This document shows, piece after piece, positions 35,513-44,084 of a stretch of 64,000 nt of DNA. The notes beneath the pieces were generated by a model that worked only from the letters and a program-made list of their open reading frames with translations, was not told the origin of the DNA and searched no databases. The translations under genes were made by a program, and so were the position numbers. The DNA lies in assembly GCA_003241685.1 (NCBI GenBank), contig QFPJ01000006.1, forward strand, positions 1 to 64,000, given 5' to 3'. The DNA comes from Sphingopyxis macrogoltabida (lineage in GTDB: Bacteria; Pseudomonadota; Alphaproteobacteria; Sphingomonadales; Sphingomonadaceae). Numbering within the stretch: position 1 is the stretch's first letter; each line of letters starts with the position of its first letter.

Positions 35513-36175
35513 ATGACCGATAGCGTCCACCTCAACCGCCGCGGCGTGCTCTTCGTCCTTTCCTCGCCATCGGGGGCGGGCAAGACCACCATTTCGAAAA
35601 AGATGCTCGCCGCCGACGGCGACATCGCGCTGTCGATCTCCGCGACGACGCGCCCGCCCCGTCCGGGCGAGGTTGACGGCAAGGATTATCATTTCGTCGA
35701 TGTCGACACGTTCAAGCAGATGGCGGCCGACGGCGAATTTCTGGAATGGGCGCATGTCTTCGGCCACCGCTACGGCACCCCCGGGGCGCGGGTCGAGGCA
35801 TTGCTCGATGCGGGCAAGGATGTGCTGTTCGACATCGACTGGCAGGGCGCGCAGCAATTGTATCAGGAGGCCGGGCCCGACGTCGTGCGCGTCTTTGTCC
35901 TGCCGCCGACGATGGAAGAACTCGAACGGCGCCTGCGCGCGCGCAAGACCGACAGCGACGATGTGATCGCCGCCCGCATGGCACGCGCCGCGAACGAGAT
36001 CAGCCATTGGGACGGCTATGACTATGTGCTGATCAACGACGATGTCGAGGCATGCTATGGCGAGGTGATGGCCATCCTGCGCGCCGAGCGGCTGAAACGC
36101 CGCCGCCAGATCGGCCTGATCGGCTTCGCGCGCGACCTGATCCGGTCGGTGCCGGAGGCGGATACGAAGCTGTAA
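35513..36175 (+). CDS. gmk: Guanylate kinase
   Basis: A 220-residue nucleoside monophosphate kinase making GDP from GMP. The P-loop SGAGKTT is at 20-26, followed by SISATTRPPRPGEVDGKDYHFV (GMP-binding) and DVLFDIDWQGAQQL. The C-terminal tail of about 20 residues is longer than in E. coli. It ends against a hairpin convergent with the thioesterase gene. Confidence 0.97.
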   Translation: MTDSVHLNRRGVLFVLSSPSGAGKTTISKKMLAADGDIALSISATTRPPRPGEVDGKDYHFVDVDTFKQMAADGEFLEWAHVFGHRYGTPGARVEALLDAGKDVLFDIDWQGAQQLYQEAGPDVVRVFVLPPTMEELERRLRARKTDSDDVIAARMARAANEISHWDGYDYVLINDDVEACYGEVMAILRAERLKRRRQIGLIGFARDLIRSVPEADTKL

Positions 36176-36178
36176 CAG

Positions 36179-36213
36179 CCGTCATTGCTGCGTCGCTTCG
36201 CTCGCAATGACGG
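36179..36213. terminator. REP-like hairpin between convergent genes
   Basis: Perfect 10-bp arms CCGTCATTGC and GCAATGACGG enclose 15 bp, three bases after the gmk stop and two before the thioesterase stop. It belongs to the CGTCATTGCGAGCGAAGCG family of sphingomonad intergenic repeats, another copy of which is near 52035-52090. Placement suggests a bidirectional transcript end, but there are no T tracts. Confidence 0.55.
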
Positions 36214-36215
36214 CG

Positions 36216-36662
36216 TTAAACCGCCCGCGCCCGCTTCGCTTCCAATTCGGCGACCATCGCCGCGCGCAGCGGCTGCGCCTGTCCATCGGTGCGACAGACC
36301 ACGACCGTGTCGCAGGTCGCGATGGCGCGGCCGTTCTGGAACATCGCCTGCACGATCGTCCAGCTCGAGGTGCCGAGGCGGCCGATGCCGGTCGCGATCG
36401 TCACGGGGTCGGGGAAATTCCCCTCGGCCAGATAGTTGATTTCGACCGCCGCGACCATCGTGCGTTCGTTCGCCGGGCGATCGTCCAGCGGACGCACGTC
36501 GCGGTTCAGCAGCACCCGGCCGCTTTCGAACAGCGCCGCGAAGGCGACATTGTTGAGGTGGCCGTTGACGTCCAGGTCCTGAAACCGCGTCTGCAGATCC
36601 AGATGGACGGGGTAGCTGGCGGCGTCGAGCCGCCAGCTTTCCGTTTTAGAGCGCGATGACAT
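36216..36662 (-). CDS. Acyl-CoA thioesterase, 4HBT (hotdog) family
   Basis: A 148-residue hotdog-fold thioesterase. The conserved block YPVHLDLQTRFQDLDVNGHLNNVAFAALFESGR carries the catalytic Asp and the NGHLNN motif of YbgC/FadM-like enzymes; VEINYLAEGNFPDPV follows. The only plausible start, ATG at 36662, lies inside the inverted repeat of the neighbouring MITE-like element, which supplies codons 1-5. There is no clear ribosome-binding site, so the natural start may have been lost or replaced. Confidence 0.82.
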   Translation of the reverse strand: MSSRSKTESWRLDAASYPVHLDLQTRFQDLDVNGHLNNVAFAALFESGRVLLNRDVRPLDDRPANERTMVAAVEINYLAEGNFPDPVTIATGIGRLGTSSWTIVQAMFQNGRAIATCDTVVVCRTDGQAQPLRAAMVAELEAKRARAV

Positions 36663-36832
36663 GATATTGATCCACCGTGACGGAGGCGGTTTTGGCCGAG
36701 TGCGAGGCGCGAGGAGTGGTGCGATGCGGGACATCGCGCCCGACGAGCAACGTGGCGATCGGCCAAAATCGTCCCGCCCCGGCGGGCTTCCGGGGGCAAT
36801 GACGGTGGGTCAATATCATGTCATCGCGCTCT
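36648..36832. mobile_element. MITE-like element with 31-bp terminal inverted repeats
   Basis: The ends 36648-36678 and 36802-36832 are inverted copies identical at 30 of 31 positions (AGAGCGCGATGACATGATAT...). Inside, a second pair (GGTTTTGGCCGA and TCGGCCAAAATCG) suggests the whole 185 bp can fold as a long hairpin. It has no ORF of its own and no visible target duplication. Each end reads outward as ATGTCATCGCGCTCT, an open start. It separates the thioesterase from the SDR gene. Confidence 0.8.
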
Positions 36833-36839
36833 GAGCATA

Positions 36840-37622
36840 TCAGCGGGGCGCCATGCGGATGCCGCCGTCGAGGCGCACGTCCTCGCCGTTGAAATAGCCA
36901 TTCTCGATCATCGTCAGCGCAAGGCCGGCATATTCGGCCGGATCGCCCAGCCGTTTCGGATTGAGCACCGAGGCGCCCAGCGCGTCGCGGACATTCTGCG
37001 GCGCGCCGGCTAGCAGCGGGGTGTCGAAAATGCCGGGCAGGATCGTGTTGACGCGGATATTCTCGCTGGCCAGGTCGCGCGCGATGGGCAGGGTCATGCC
37101 CACGACGCCGCCCTTCGACGCCGAATAGGCTGCCTGACCGATCTGGCCGTCCTCGGCCGCGACCGACGCCGTGTTGACGATCGCACCGCGTTCGCCATCC
37201 GCCATCGGGTCGAGCGTCATCATGCCCGCCGCCGACTTGGCGATGCAGCGGAAGGTGCCGACGAGGTTGATCTGGATGAGCCAGTTGAAGGCGTCGAGCG
37301 GGAAATGCTTGATGCTGCCGTCTTCCTTCGACCGGCTGGCGGTCTTGATCGCATTGCCGGTGCCGGCGCAGTTAACCAGGATGCGTTCCTGGCCGATCGC
37401 CTCGCGCGCCTTGGCGAAACCGGCGTCGACGCTGGCGTCGTCGGTGACGTTCACTTCGCAGAAGACGCCGCCGATCTCTTCGGCCAGCGCCTTGCCCTTT
37501 TCTTCCTGCAGGTCGAAGATCGCGACCTTGACGCCCTTCGCGGCCAGCGCGCGCGCCGTCGCCGCGCCAAGGCCGGAGGCGCCGCCGGTGACGACGGCCG
37601 AAACGGTGGAATCGAGTTTCAT
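36840..37622 (-). CDS. Short-chain dehydrogenase, 3-hydroxyacyl-CoA dehydrogenase type 2-like
   Basis: A 260-residue NAD(P)-dependent SDR. The cofactor motif is TGGASGLG (13-20), the central NCAG motif and the catalytic YSASK are present, and LPGIFDTPLLAG follows. It resembles HSD17B10-type 3-hydroxyacyl-CoA dehydrogenases. The ATG at 37622 is used; the longer frame is repeat sequence. It follows the thiolase after 161 bp that contain compound repeat copy 2 and lies in the same direction as the thiolase and acyl-CoA dehydrogenase, so a beta-oxidation role is likely. Confidence 0.92.
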   Translation of the reverse strand: MKLDSTVSAVVTGGASGLGAATARALAAKGVKVAIFDLQEEKGKALAEEIGGVFCEVNVTDDASVDAGFAKAREAIGQERILVNCAGTGNAIKTASRSKEDGSIKHFPLDAFNWLIQINLVGTFRCIAKSAAGMMTLDPMADGERGAIVNTASVAAEDGQIGQAAYSASKGGVVGMTLPIARDLASENIRVNTILPGIFDTPLLAGAPQNVRDALGASVLNPKRLGDPAEYAGLALTMIENGYFNGEDVRLDGGIRMAPR

Positions 37623-37641
37623 GGGTTTCTCCTGACTGAAA

Positions 37642-37774
37642 CCCCTCCCCTTCAGGGGAGGGGTTGGGGTGGGGGCTGTCGAGGTTGGGCAAGGCCGATA
37701 GCCCCCACCCCGCTCGACTAAGGCCCGGCTACGCCGGACCAAGTCTCTCTGCCCCTCCCCTGAAGGGGAGGGGC
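37642..37774. repeat. Compound palindromic repeat, copy 2
   Basis: About 133 bp in the same orientation as copy 1: outer CCCCTCCCCTTCAGGGGAGG palindromes, an inner GGGGTGGGGGCT/AGCCCCCACCCC stem, and a GCCCGGCTACGCCGGAC hairpin in the right half shared with copy 3. It fills the thiolase-SDR gap. Confidence 0.85.
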
Positions 37775-37783
37775 TTGATCAGA

Positions 37784-38953
37784 TCAAAGCCGCTCGACGA
37801 TGGTGACGTTGGCCTGGCCGCCGCCTTCGCACATCGTCTGGAGGCCATATTTGCCGCCCGTGGCATCGAGCACGCCGAGCAGGGTCGCCATCAGCTTGGT
37901 GCCCGAGGCGCCGAGCGGGTGGCCGAGCGCGATCGCGCCGCCATGCTGGTTGAGCCGTGCGGGATCGGCGCCCAGATACTTCAGCCAGGCGAGCGGCACC
38001 GGCGCGAACGCCTCGTTCACCTCATAGGCGTCGATGTCGCCGATCGACAGACCCGCCTTCTTCAGCGCCTTTTCGGTCGCGAACAAGGGTTCTTCGAGCA
38101 TGATGACCGGATCGCCGGCGGTCACCGACACATGGTGAATGCGCGCGCGCGGGGTCAGGCCATGATCCTTCAGCGCCTGTTCCGATACGATCAGCGCTGC
38201 CGACGCGCCGTCGCAGATCTGGCTGGCCGACGCCGCGGTGATCGTGCCGCCTTCCTGCAGCAGCTTGACCCCGGCGATGCTTTCCAGCGTCGCATCGAAG
38301 CGGATGCCTTCGTCAATGCGGTGTGTTTCGGTGCCTTCGGGGGTTTCGATCTCGATCCCGACGATTTCCTTCTCGAACCTGCCGGCTTCGGTCGCGGCCT
38401 TGGCGCGGCGGTGGCTTTCCAGCGCGAAGGCGTCGAGGTCGTCCTTGGTGAAGCCATGCTTCTGGACGATCATTTCGGCGCCCATGAACTGGCTGAACAT
38501 GATGCCGGGATATTTTTCCTCCAGCCGCGGCGATTTATAATTGCCCAGGCCCTCCTTCATGAACAGCGTCGCGACGCTGCCCATCGGCACGCGGGTCATG
38601 CTTTCGATGCCGCTGGCCAGCACGATGTCCTGCGTCCCCGACAGGACGCCCTGTGCCGCGAACATCATCGCTTGCTGCGACGATCCGCACTGGCGGTCGA
38701 TGGTGACGGCGGGGATCGAGTCGGGCAGTTTTGACGCCAGCACTGCGTTGCGGCCCAAATCCATCGTCTGCTGTCCGCCCTGGCTGACGCAGCCGGTGAT
38801 GACGTCTTCGATCGCCTTGGTATCGAAATCGTTGCGGTCGGCGATCGCGTCGAAAACCGCGGCGCCCAGGTCGACGGGATGGACGCCGGCAAGCCGGCCG
38901 CCGCGCTTGCCGCCGGCGGTACGGACGGCATCGACGATATAAGCATGAGCCAT
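37784..38953 (-). CDS. Acetyl-CoA acetyltransferase (thiolase, FadA-like)
   Basis: A 389-residue thiolase. The nucleophile is Cys89 (DRQCGSSQQA), with His345 (GHPLGASG) and Cys375 (MCEGGGQAN) completing the active site. It cleaves 3-ketoacyl-CoA in beta-oxidation or condenses acetyl-CoA; the insert YKSPRLEEKYPGIMFSQ suggests the degradative type. It lies between the acyl-CoA dehydrogenase and SDR on the same strand. Confidence 0.95.
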   Translation of the reverse strand: MAHAYIVDAVRTAGGKRGGRLAGVHPVDLGAAVFDAIADRNDFDTKAIEDVITGCVSQGGQQTMDLGRNAVLASKLPDSIPAVTIDRQCGSSQQAMMFAAQGVLSGTQDIVLASGIESMTRVPMGSVATLFMKEGLGNYKSPRLEEKYPGIMFSQFMGAEMIVQKHGFTKDDLDAFALESHRRAKAATEAGRFEKEIVGIEIETPEGTETHRIDEGIRFDATLESIAGVKLLQEGGTITAASASQICDGASAALIVSEQALKDHGLTPRARIHHVSVTAGDPVIMLEEPLFATEKALKKAGLSIGDIDAYEVNEAFAPVPLAWLKYLGADPARLNQHGGAIALGHPLGASGTKLMATLLGVLDATGGKYGLQTMCEGGGQANVTIVERL

Positions 38954-38978
38954 GGGGAGGTTCCTTTCCTGCTAATGT

Positions 38979-39106
38979 CCCTCCCCTTCAGGGGAGGGTT
39001 GGGGTGGGGTTGTCGAGATAGCGCAAGGCTGCCGGCCCCACCCCGCTCGACTAAGGCCCGGCTACGCCGGACCAAGTCTCTCTACCCCTCCCCTGAAGGG
39101 GAGGGG
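38979..39106. repeat. Compound palindromic repeat, copy 3
   Basis: About 128 bp, nearly identical to copy 2 in its right 70 bp (GCTCGACTAAGGCCCGGCTA region) and bounded by the same CCCTCCCCTTCAGGGGAGGG-type palindromes. It fills the gap between the acyl-CoA dehydrogenase and the thiolase. Same orientation as the other two. Confidence 0.85.
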
Positions 39107-39114
39107 ATTGGGAA

Positions 39115-40269
39115 TTACAGCTTCCGCCCGATCAATTCCTTCATGATTTCGTTCGTGCCGCCGAAGATGCGGGTCACGCGCGCCGAGCGCCAGGCGCGGG
39201 CGATCGGATATTCGTTCATATAGCCCGAGCCGCCGAACAGCTGGAGGCACTTGTCCATCACCTCCCATTGCAGGTCGGTGTGCCACAGCTTTGCCGCGGC
39301 GCCCTCCTCGGGCGTCAGTTCCTTTTTCAGATGCCGCGCCAGCGCCCAGTCGAGATGCGCCCAGCCGACCTGCAATTTCGCCTTCAGGTCGGCGAGCACG
39401 AAGCGGCTGTTCTGGAAATCGAGGATCGGCTTGCCGAACGCCTTGCGCTCGCGCGTATATTCGACCGTGTCGTCGAAGGCGCGCTGGGCCGAAGCCTGCG
39501 CCGACACCGCGATCGACAGCCGTTCCTGCGGCAGTTCGCTCATCAGATAGATGAAGCCCTTGCCCTCTTCGCCCAGACAGTTGGTGATCGGCACGCGGAC
39601 GTCGTTGAAGAAGAGCTCCGACGTATCCGCCTCGTCCTGCCCGATCTTGTCGAGGTTGCGGCCGCGCTTGAAACCTTCGCGGTCGGCCTCGACCAGCACG
39701 ATCGACACGCCCTTCCACGCCGGTTCGACATCGGTGTCGGTCTTGACGCAGACCAGCACCAGATCGGCGTTCTGGCCGTTGGTGATGAAGGTCTTCGACC
39801 CGTTGATGACATAATGATTGCCATCCTTCTTCGCGGTGGTGCGCATCCCCTGAAGATCGCTGCCGGTGCCCGGTTCGGTCATCGCGATCGCGGTGACGAC
39901 CTCGCCCGACACCATCTTGGGCAGCCAATGCTTCTTCTGCTCTTCCGAGCCATAGGAGATGATATAGTTGGCGACGATGTCCGACTGGAGCGAAAAGCCC
40001 GTCGTCACGCGGCCATAATAGGCGCTTTCTTCGTCGACGATCGCATTATAGCCGAAATCGAGCCCCAGCCCGCCATATGCCTCCGGCACGGTCGGGCACA
40101 GCATGCCAAGCTCGCCCGCCTTCGGCCAGATTGCTTTGGGAACGATGCCGTCGTCGGCCCACTTCGCCTGATTCGGCGCGACTTCCTTTTCCAGAAACTG
40201 CCGTACGGTGGCGCGGAACGCCTCATGATCGTCGGTGTAGGCGGAGCGCGACAGATTATCGAGCGACAT
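39115..40269 (-). CDS. Acyl-CoA dehydrogenase
   Basis: A 384-residue FAD-dependent acyl-CoA dehydrogenase with the signature AIAMTEPGTGSDLQGMRTTA, HYVINGSKTFITNGQNADL, and a C-terminal QLFGGSGYMNEYPIARAWRSARV..IFGGTNEIMKELI. The catalytic Glu falls in the conserved C-terminal GGTNEIMKE block region or its substitute. It is probably the first gene of the beta-oxidation run with the thiolase and SDR. I use the ATG at 40269; the longer frame adds 11 residues of no family match. A triple-ACGT motif lies 70 bp upstream. Confidence 0.93.
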   Translation of the reverse strand: MSLDNLSRSAYTDDHEAFRATVRQFLEKEVAPNQAKWADDGIVPKAIWPKAGELGMLCPTVPEAYGGLGLDFGYNAIVDEESAYYGRVTTGFSLQSDIVANYIISYGSEEQKKHWLPKMVSGEVVTAIAMTEPGTGSDLQGMRTTAKKDGNHYVINGSKTFITNGQNADLVLVCVKTDTDVEPAWKGVSIVLVEADREGFKRGRNLDKIGQDEADTSELFFNDVRVPITNCLGEEGKGFIYLMSELPQERLSIAVSAQASAQRAFDDTVEYTRERKAFGKPILDFQNSRFVLADLKAKLQVGWAHLDWALARHLKKELTPEEGAAAKLWHTDLQWEVMDKCLQLFGGSGYMNEYPIARAWRSARVTRIFGGTNEIMKELIGRKL

Positions 40270-40339
40270 GATCTTCCTTTCCCTTGGGGCAGCCGGACAC
40301 ACGCGCGGAATCGGCCCTCTCTACATCGCAAGAGACCTT

Positions 40340-40355
40340 ACGTTTACGTGCACGT
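40340..40355. promoter_or_regulatory. Triple ACGT motif upstream of the beta-oxidation genes
   Basis: ACGTTTACGTGCACGT has three ACGT tetramers with start positions 6 bp apart (40340, 40346, 40352). It is similar to TTTACGT-type MerR-family (LiuR) sites upstream of acyl-CoA catabolic operons. It lies 70 bp before the acyl-CoA dehydrogenase start. The regulator is not in the window. The rest of the gap to 40692 has GC-rich REP-like sequence (CCGGACCCGGTCCGGGG) and no gene. Confidence 0.4.
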
Positions 40356-40692
40356 CAAGTAGAAAGACGCTACGGCAGGAAAGTTGTTGCGCGGTCCTTG
40401 GTCCGCCTTCGTCGTGCCGGACCCGGTCCGGGGTCCATCGCGGCGGCGCCGTCATGGACGCCGGATCGGGTCGGCGATTGTGCCGTTCGCCTCGGCAGCC
40501 GTTTCGTCCTTGCGCGGCGCGGCGCGACGATGCGATCGCCAGCGATCGACATGGCGGAACGATGGCTGGAGATGGCGTTCCCCGGCTGAGCGTGTCGAAG
40601 GGGCCAGGTTGACGATCGCCCGCGTCCCGATCAGAACCGAATAGGTTTGCGGCCGCTGGGCAGGTCCGGCCAGCCGCGCTAAGACCCGCCGC

Positions 40693-41562
40693 ATGGTCGA
40701 TCTCCTCCTCGATGCCCGGGCGCTGCTCGGCGAATCGCCCCGCTGGCATGCCGGCGAAGCCCGCCTCTATTGGGTCGACATCGACGCGCACCGGATTCAC
40801 CGCACCGATCCGGTGACGCGCGCGACCGAGACGATGCAACTGGACGGTCCCGTCGGCTGCGCCGCGCCGCGGGCGGGCTGCGGGCTGGTCATGGGGCTGT
40901 CGGACGGCTGCGCGGTCATCGACGCGTGGGGCGATACGCCGCGTCCCTTCGGCCCGGCGGTGCTGGCGGGTGTCGCCGAACAACGCTTCAACGACGGCTG
41001 TGTCGATGCGGCGGGGCGGCTGTGGGTCGGCAGCGTGACGAGCGACAAGGCGAATCCGGCTGCGGCGCTCTATCGCCTCGACCCCGACGGATCGCTGACG
41101 CCGATGCTCGGCGGCCTCTTGACCAGCAACGGCGCGGCCTTCAGCCCCGACGGGCGCAACTTCTATCACGCCGACACGCCGACCCACGCGATCCGCGCCT
41201 ATGACCTCGACCCGGCGACGGGGGTGCTGGGCGAAGGCCGCCTGTTCCACCAGTTCGCGTTCGGCACCGGCCGGCCCGACGGCGGCACCGTCGATGCCGA
41301 GGGCTGTTACTGGTCGGCGCTGTGGGACGGCTGGCGCGTCGTGCGCCTGTCGCCGGCGGGCGAGCTGCTGCAGACCGTCGATCTGCCCGTGCAGCGACCG
41401 TCCATGATCGCGCTCGGCGGCGCCGACATGCGCACCGCCTTCGTCACCAGCGCGGGCAAGAATCTGACCGACGAGGAACGCGCGGGGCAGCCGCACGCGG
41501 GCGGGCTCTTCACCTTTCGCGTCGACGTGCCCGGCGTCGTCCAGCCGCTGTTCGGCGGCTAG
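40693..41562 (+). CDS. SMP-30/gluconolactonase family protein
   Basis: A 289-residue six-bladed beta-propeller lactonase-like protein. Metal-binding residues appear in GESPRWH (Glu at the start), FNDGCVDAAGRLWVGS (Asn-Asp), LTSNGAAFSPDG and GRPDGGTVDAEG. Family members hydrolyse sugar lactones, for example gluconolactone. No signal peptide, so cytoplasmic. It stands alone ahead of the M3 peptidase. Confidence 0.9.
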   Translation: MVDLLLDARALLGESPRWHAGEARLYWVDIDAHRIHRTDPVTRATETMQLDGPVGCAAPRAGCGLVMGLSDGCAVIDAWGDTPRPFGPAVLAGVAEQRFNDGCVDAAGRLWVGSVTSDKANPAAALYRLDPDGSLTPMLGGLLTSNGAAFSPDGRNFYHADTPTHAIRAYDLDPATGVLGEGRLFHQFAFGTGRPDGGTVDAEGCYWSALWDGWRVVRLSPAGELLQTVDLPVQRPSMIALGGADMRTAFVTSAGKNLTDEERAGQPHAGGLFTFRVDVPGVVQPLFGG

Positions 41563-41723
41563 AGGCCCGCTCCGCGCCGGGACGGGGCCGGCCCGCGCCG
41601 CGGCAAAACAGCTTCGCGCCATGCCCTTGCGCGTCACTGTCGTATCGCGTTAAGACAGGGCATGGTTTCGTTCGAAACCGCATCCCTTCGGCCGTCCGGC
41701 CAGCCCATCCGGAGAGAAATATC

Positions 41724-43916
41724 ATGTCCGCCCGTTCCTTTCGTCGTTCCTGCAGCACGATGCTTGCATCGACTGCGCTGATCATGGGTTATAGCCAGAT
41801 GACCGCTACCGCCGCCGAACCCGCCGCCAAGACCGCGCCCCCCGCCCAATCCGCCGCCGTCGGCGACAATCCGCTGCTCGCGCCGTGGACCGGCCCGTTC
41901 GAAGGGGTGCCGCCGTGGGACAAGCTGGACCCCGAACTTTTCCCCGACGCCTTTCCCAAGGCAATGGCCGAGGTGAAGGCCGAGGTTCAGGCGGTGATCG
42001 ACAATCCCGCCGCGCCGACGTTCGAAAACACGCATGTTCCGATGATGCTCGCCGGCGACACGATGGAACGGCTGTTCGCGCTGTGGGGCGTGCAGACGTC
42101 GAACAAGTCGAACGACCGGGTCGAGGAAATCGACGCCGAATGGAGCCCCAAGCTCACGACCTTCTACACCGAATTGTTCCTCGATCCCAAGCTGTTCGCG
42201 CGGTACAAGGCGGTTTACGACAAGCGGAACGACAGCGGCCTCGACGCGCAGCAGATCCGCATCGTCGAGCGCAGCTATGACGACATGGTCCGCAACGGCG
42301 CCAATCTGTCGGCTGCCGACAAGGCGAAGCTGGTCGACCTCAATTCGCGGCTCGAAAGCCTGTTCTCCAGCTTCTCCTCGAAACTGCTCGGCGACGAGAA
42401 ACTCTATACCTTCGTGACCGACAAGGCCGAACTGGCGGGGCTGGAGCCGGGCTTCGTCGCCTCGCTGGCCGCCGCCGCCGAATCGCAGGGCAAGCCCGGC
42501 CAGTGGGCGATCAAGAACACCCGATCGTCGGCGCAGCCGGTGCTGCAGAACGCCACGAACCGGGCCTTGCGCGAAAAGGTCTACAAGGCGTTCGTCAACC
42601 GCGGCGACAATGGCGGCGCGAACGACACCAATCAGGTGATCGCCGACATATTGAAGCTGCGCCAGGAACGCGCCGTGTTGCTCGGCTTCCCGACTCACGC
42701 GCATTACCGCATGGCCGACACCATGGCCAAGACGCCCGAAAACGCCATGGGCCTGATGATGAAGGTCTGGCCCGCCGCCGTCGCTCGCGTGAAGGAGGAG
42801 GTCGCCGACATGCAGGCGATCGCCGACCGGGAAGCGACGGCGAACAAGAGCGCGAAAATCACCATCGAACCCTGGGACTATCGCTTCTATGCCGAGAAGG
42901 TCCGCAAGGCGAAATACGACCTCGATGAAAGCGAGGTGAAGCCCTATTTCCAGCTCGACAAGCTGGTCGACGGCATGTTCTGGGCCGCGGGCCGGCTGTA
43001 CGATCTGGGCTTCCGCGAAAACACCGGCACCATCCCCGTCTTCGATCCCAAGGTGCGGACCTTCGAGGTATATAATCTCAAGACGAACGAGAATGTCGGC
43101 GTCTTCTACCTCGACAATTTCGCGCGCGACGGCAAGCGGTCGGGCGCCTGGATGACCACCTATCGCAGCCAGCAGACGCTGGGCGGCGACCGCAACGTGC
43201 TGGCGTCGAACAACAATAATTTCACCGAAGCCGCCGCCGGTCAGCCGACGCTGATCAGCATCGACGACGCATCGACGCTGTTCCACGAATTCGGACACGG
43301 CATCCATTATCTGTTGCAGCACGTCACTTACCCGGCGCTCGCCGGAGTCCCCCGCGACTTCGTCGAATTTCCGAGCCAGGTGAACGAAAATTGGCTGATG
43401 ACGCCCGAGGTGCTGTCCAAATATGCGACGCATTACCAGACGGGCGAGCCGATCCCGCAGGCGCTGGTCGACAAGATTCTGGCGTCGGACACCTTCAATC
43501 AGGGGTTTTCGACCGTCGAATATCTGTCGAGCGCGATCGTCGACATGAAACTGCACGACCGCACCGACCCGCCGGCCGACGTCGACGCGTTCGAGCGCGA
43601 GACGCTGGCCGAAATCGGCATGCCGAAGGAAATCGTCATGCGCCACCGCCTGCCGCAATTCGGCCACCTGTTCAGTTCGGACAGCTATTCGGCGGGCTAT
43701 TACAGCTATCTGTGGTCGGAAACGATGGACGCGGACACCTGGGCCGCCTTCACCGAAGCTGGCGGCCCGTGGGACCGCACGGTCGCCGACAAGTTCCGCA
43801 CCATCCTGCTGATGACCGGCAACGAAACCGACCGCGCCGAAGCCTATCGCGCCTTCCGCGGCCGCGACCCCGATGTGTCGGCACTGCTGAAGAAGCGCGG
43901 CTTCCCGACCGAATAA
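41724..43916 (+). CDS. M3-family zinc metallopeptidase (dipeptidyl carboxypeptidase-like)
   Basis: A 730-residue oligopeptidase with the zinc motif HEFGH at 521-525 and the downstream Glu in the FVEFPSQVNENWL segment. The closing SAGYYSYLWSETMDADTW block is typical of Dcp/OpdA. An N-terminal signal peptide (RSFRRSCSTMLASTALIMGYSQ then ATAAEPAA) points to a periplasmic enzyme. GGAGAG precedes the ATG at 41724. It probably degrades short peptides. A run of T and GC-rich hairpin (GGGGGCTTCGGCCCCC near 43940) after the stop is a likely terminator. Confidence 0.95.
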   Translation: MSARSFRRSCSTMLASTALIMGYSQMTATAAEPAAKTAPPAQSAAVGDNPLLAPWTGPFEGVPPWDKLDPELFPDAFPKAMAEVKAEVQAVIDNPAAPTFENTHVPMMLAGDTMERLFALWGVQTSNKSNDRVEEIDAEWSPKLTTFYTELFLDPKLFARYKAVYDKRNDSGLDAQQIRIVERSYDDMVRNGANLSAADKAKLVDLNSRLESLFSSFSSKLLGDEKLYTFVTDKAELAGLEPGFVASLAAAAESQGKPGQWAIKNTRSSAQPVLQNATNRALREKVYKAFVNRGDNGGANDTNQVIADILKLRQERAVLLGFPTHAHYRMADTMAKTPENAMGLMMKVWPAAVARVKEEVADMQAIADREATANKSAKITIEPWDYRFYAEKVRKAKYDLDESEVKPYFQLDKLVDGMFWAAGRLYDLGFRENTGTIPVFDPKVRTFEVYNLKTNENVGVFYLDNFARDGKRSGAWMTTYRSQQTLGGDRNVLASNNNNFTEAAAGQPTLISIDDASTLFHEFGHGIHYLLQHVTYPALAGVPRDFVEFPSQVNENWLMTPEVLSKYATHYQTGEPIPQALVDKILASDTFNQGFSTVEYLSSAIVDMKLHDRTDPPADVDAFERETLAEIGMPKEIVMRHRLPQFGHLFSSDSYSAGYYSYLWSETMDADTWAAFTEAGGPWDRTVADKFRTILLMTGNETDRAEAYRAFRGRDPDVSALLKKRGFPTE

Positions 43917-43939
43917 AGTCTCCGGTCAACCGGGGGAGG

Positions 43940-43966
43940 AGGGGGCTTCGGCCCCCTTTTTCTTGC
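43940..43966 (+). terminator. Rho-independent terminator after the M3 peptidase
   Basis: GGGGGCTTCGGCCCCC followed by TTTTTCTTG forms a classic GC stem with a TTCG tetraloop and a T tract, about 25 bp after the peptidase stop. It separates the peptidase from rpe. Confidence 0.85.
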
Positions 43967-44084
43967 TCCGCCGGCAGCGCGCGCGATCCCGCCGCCGCGG
44001 CGAACAGCGCAATATCCACCGGCTCCGCCGCGCGGACGCGCGCATCGCCTTGCCCACCCGGTGCGGGATGGTTAAGGCCGGTCC

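Noticed and set aside
37640..39075. Short peptides ending in PNPSPEGEG-like strings in the intergenic repeats
   Set aside because: They are translations of the CCCTCCCCTTCAGGGGAGGG palindromes, not genes.
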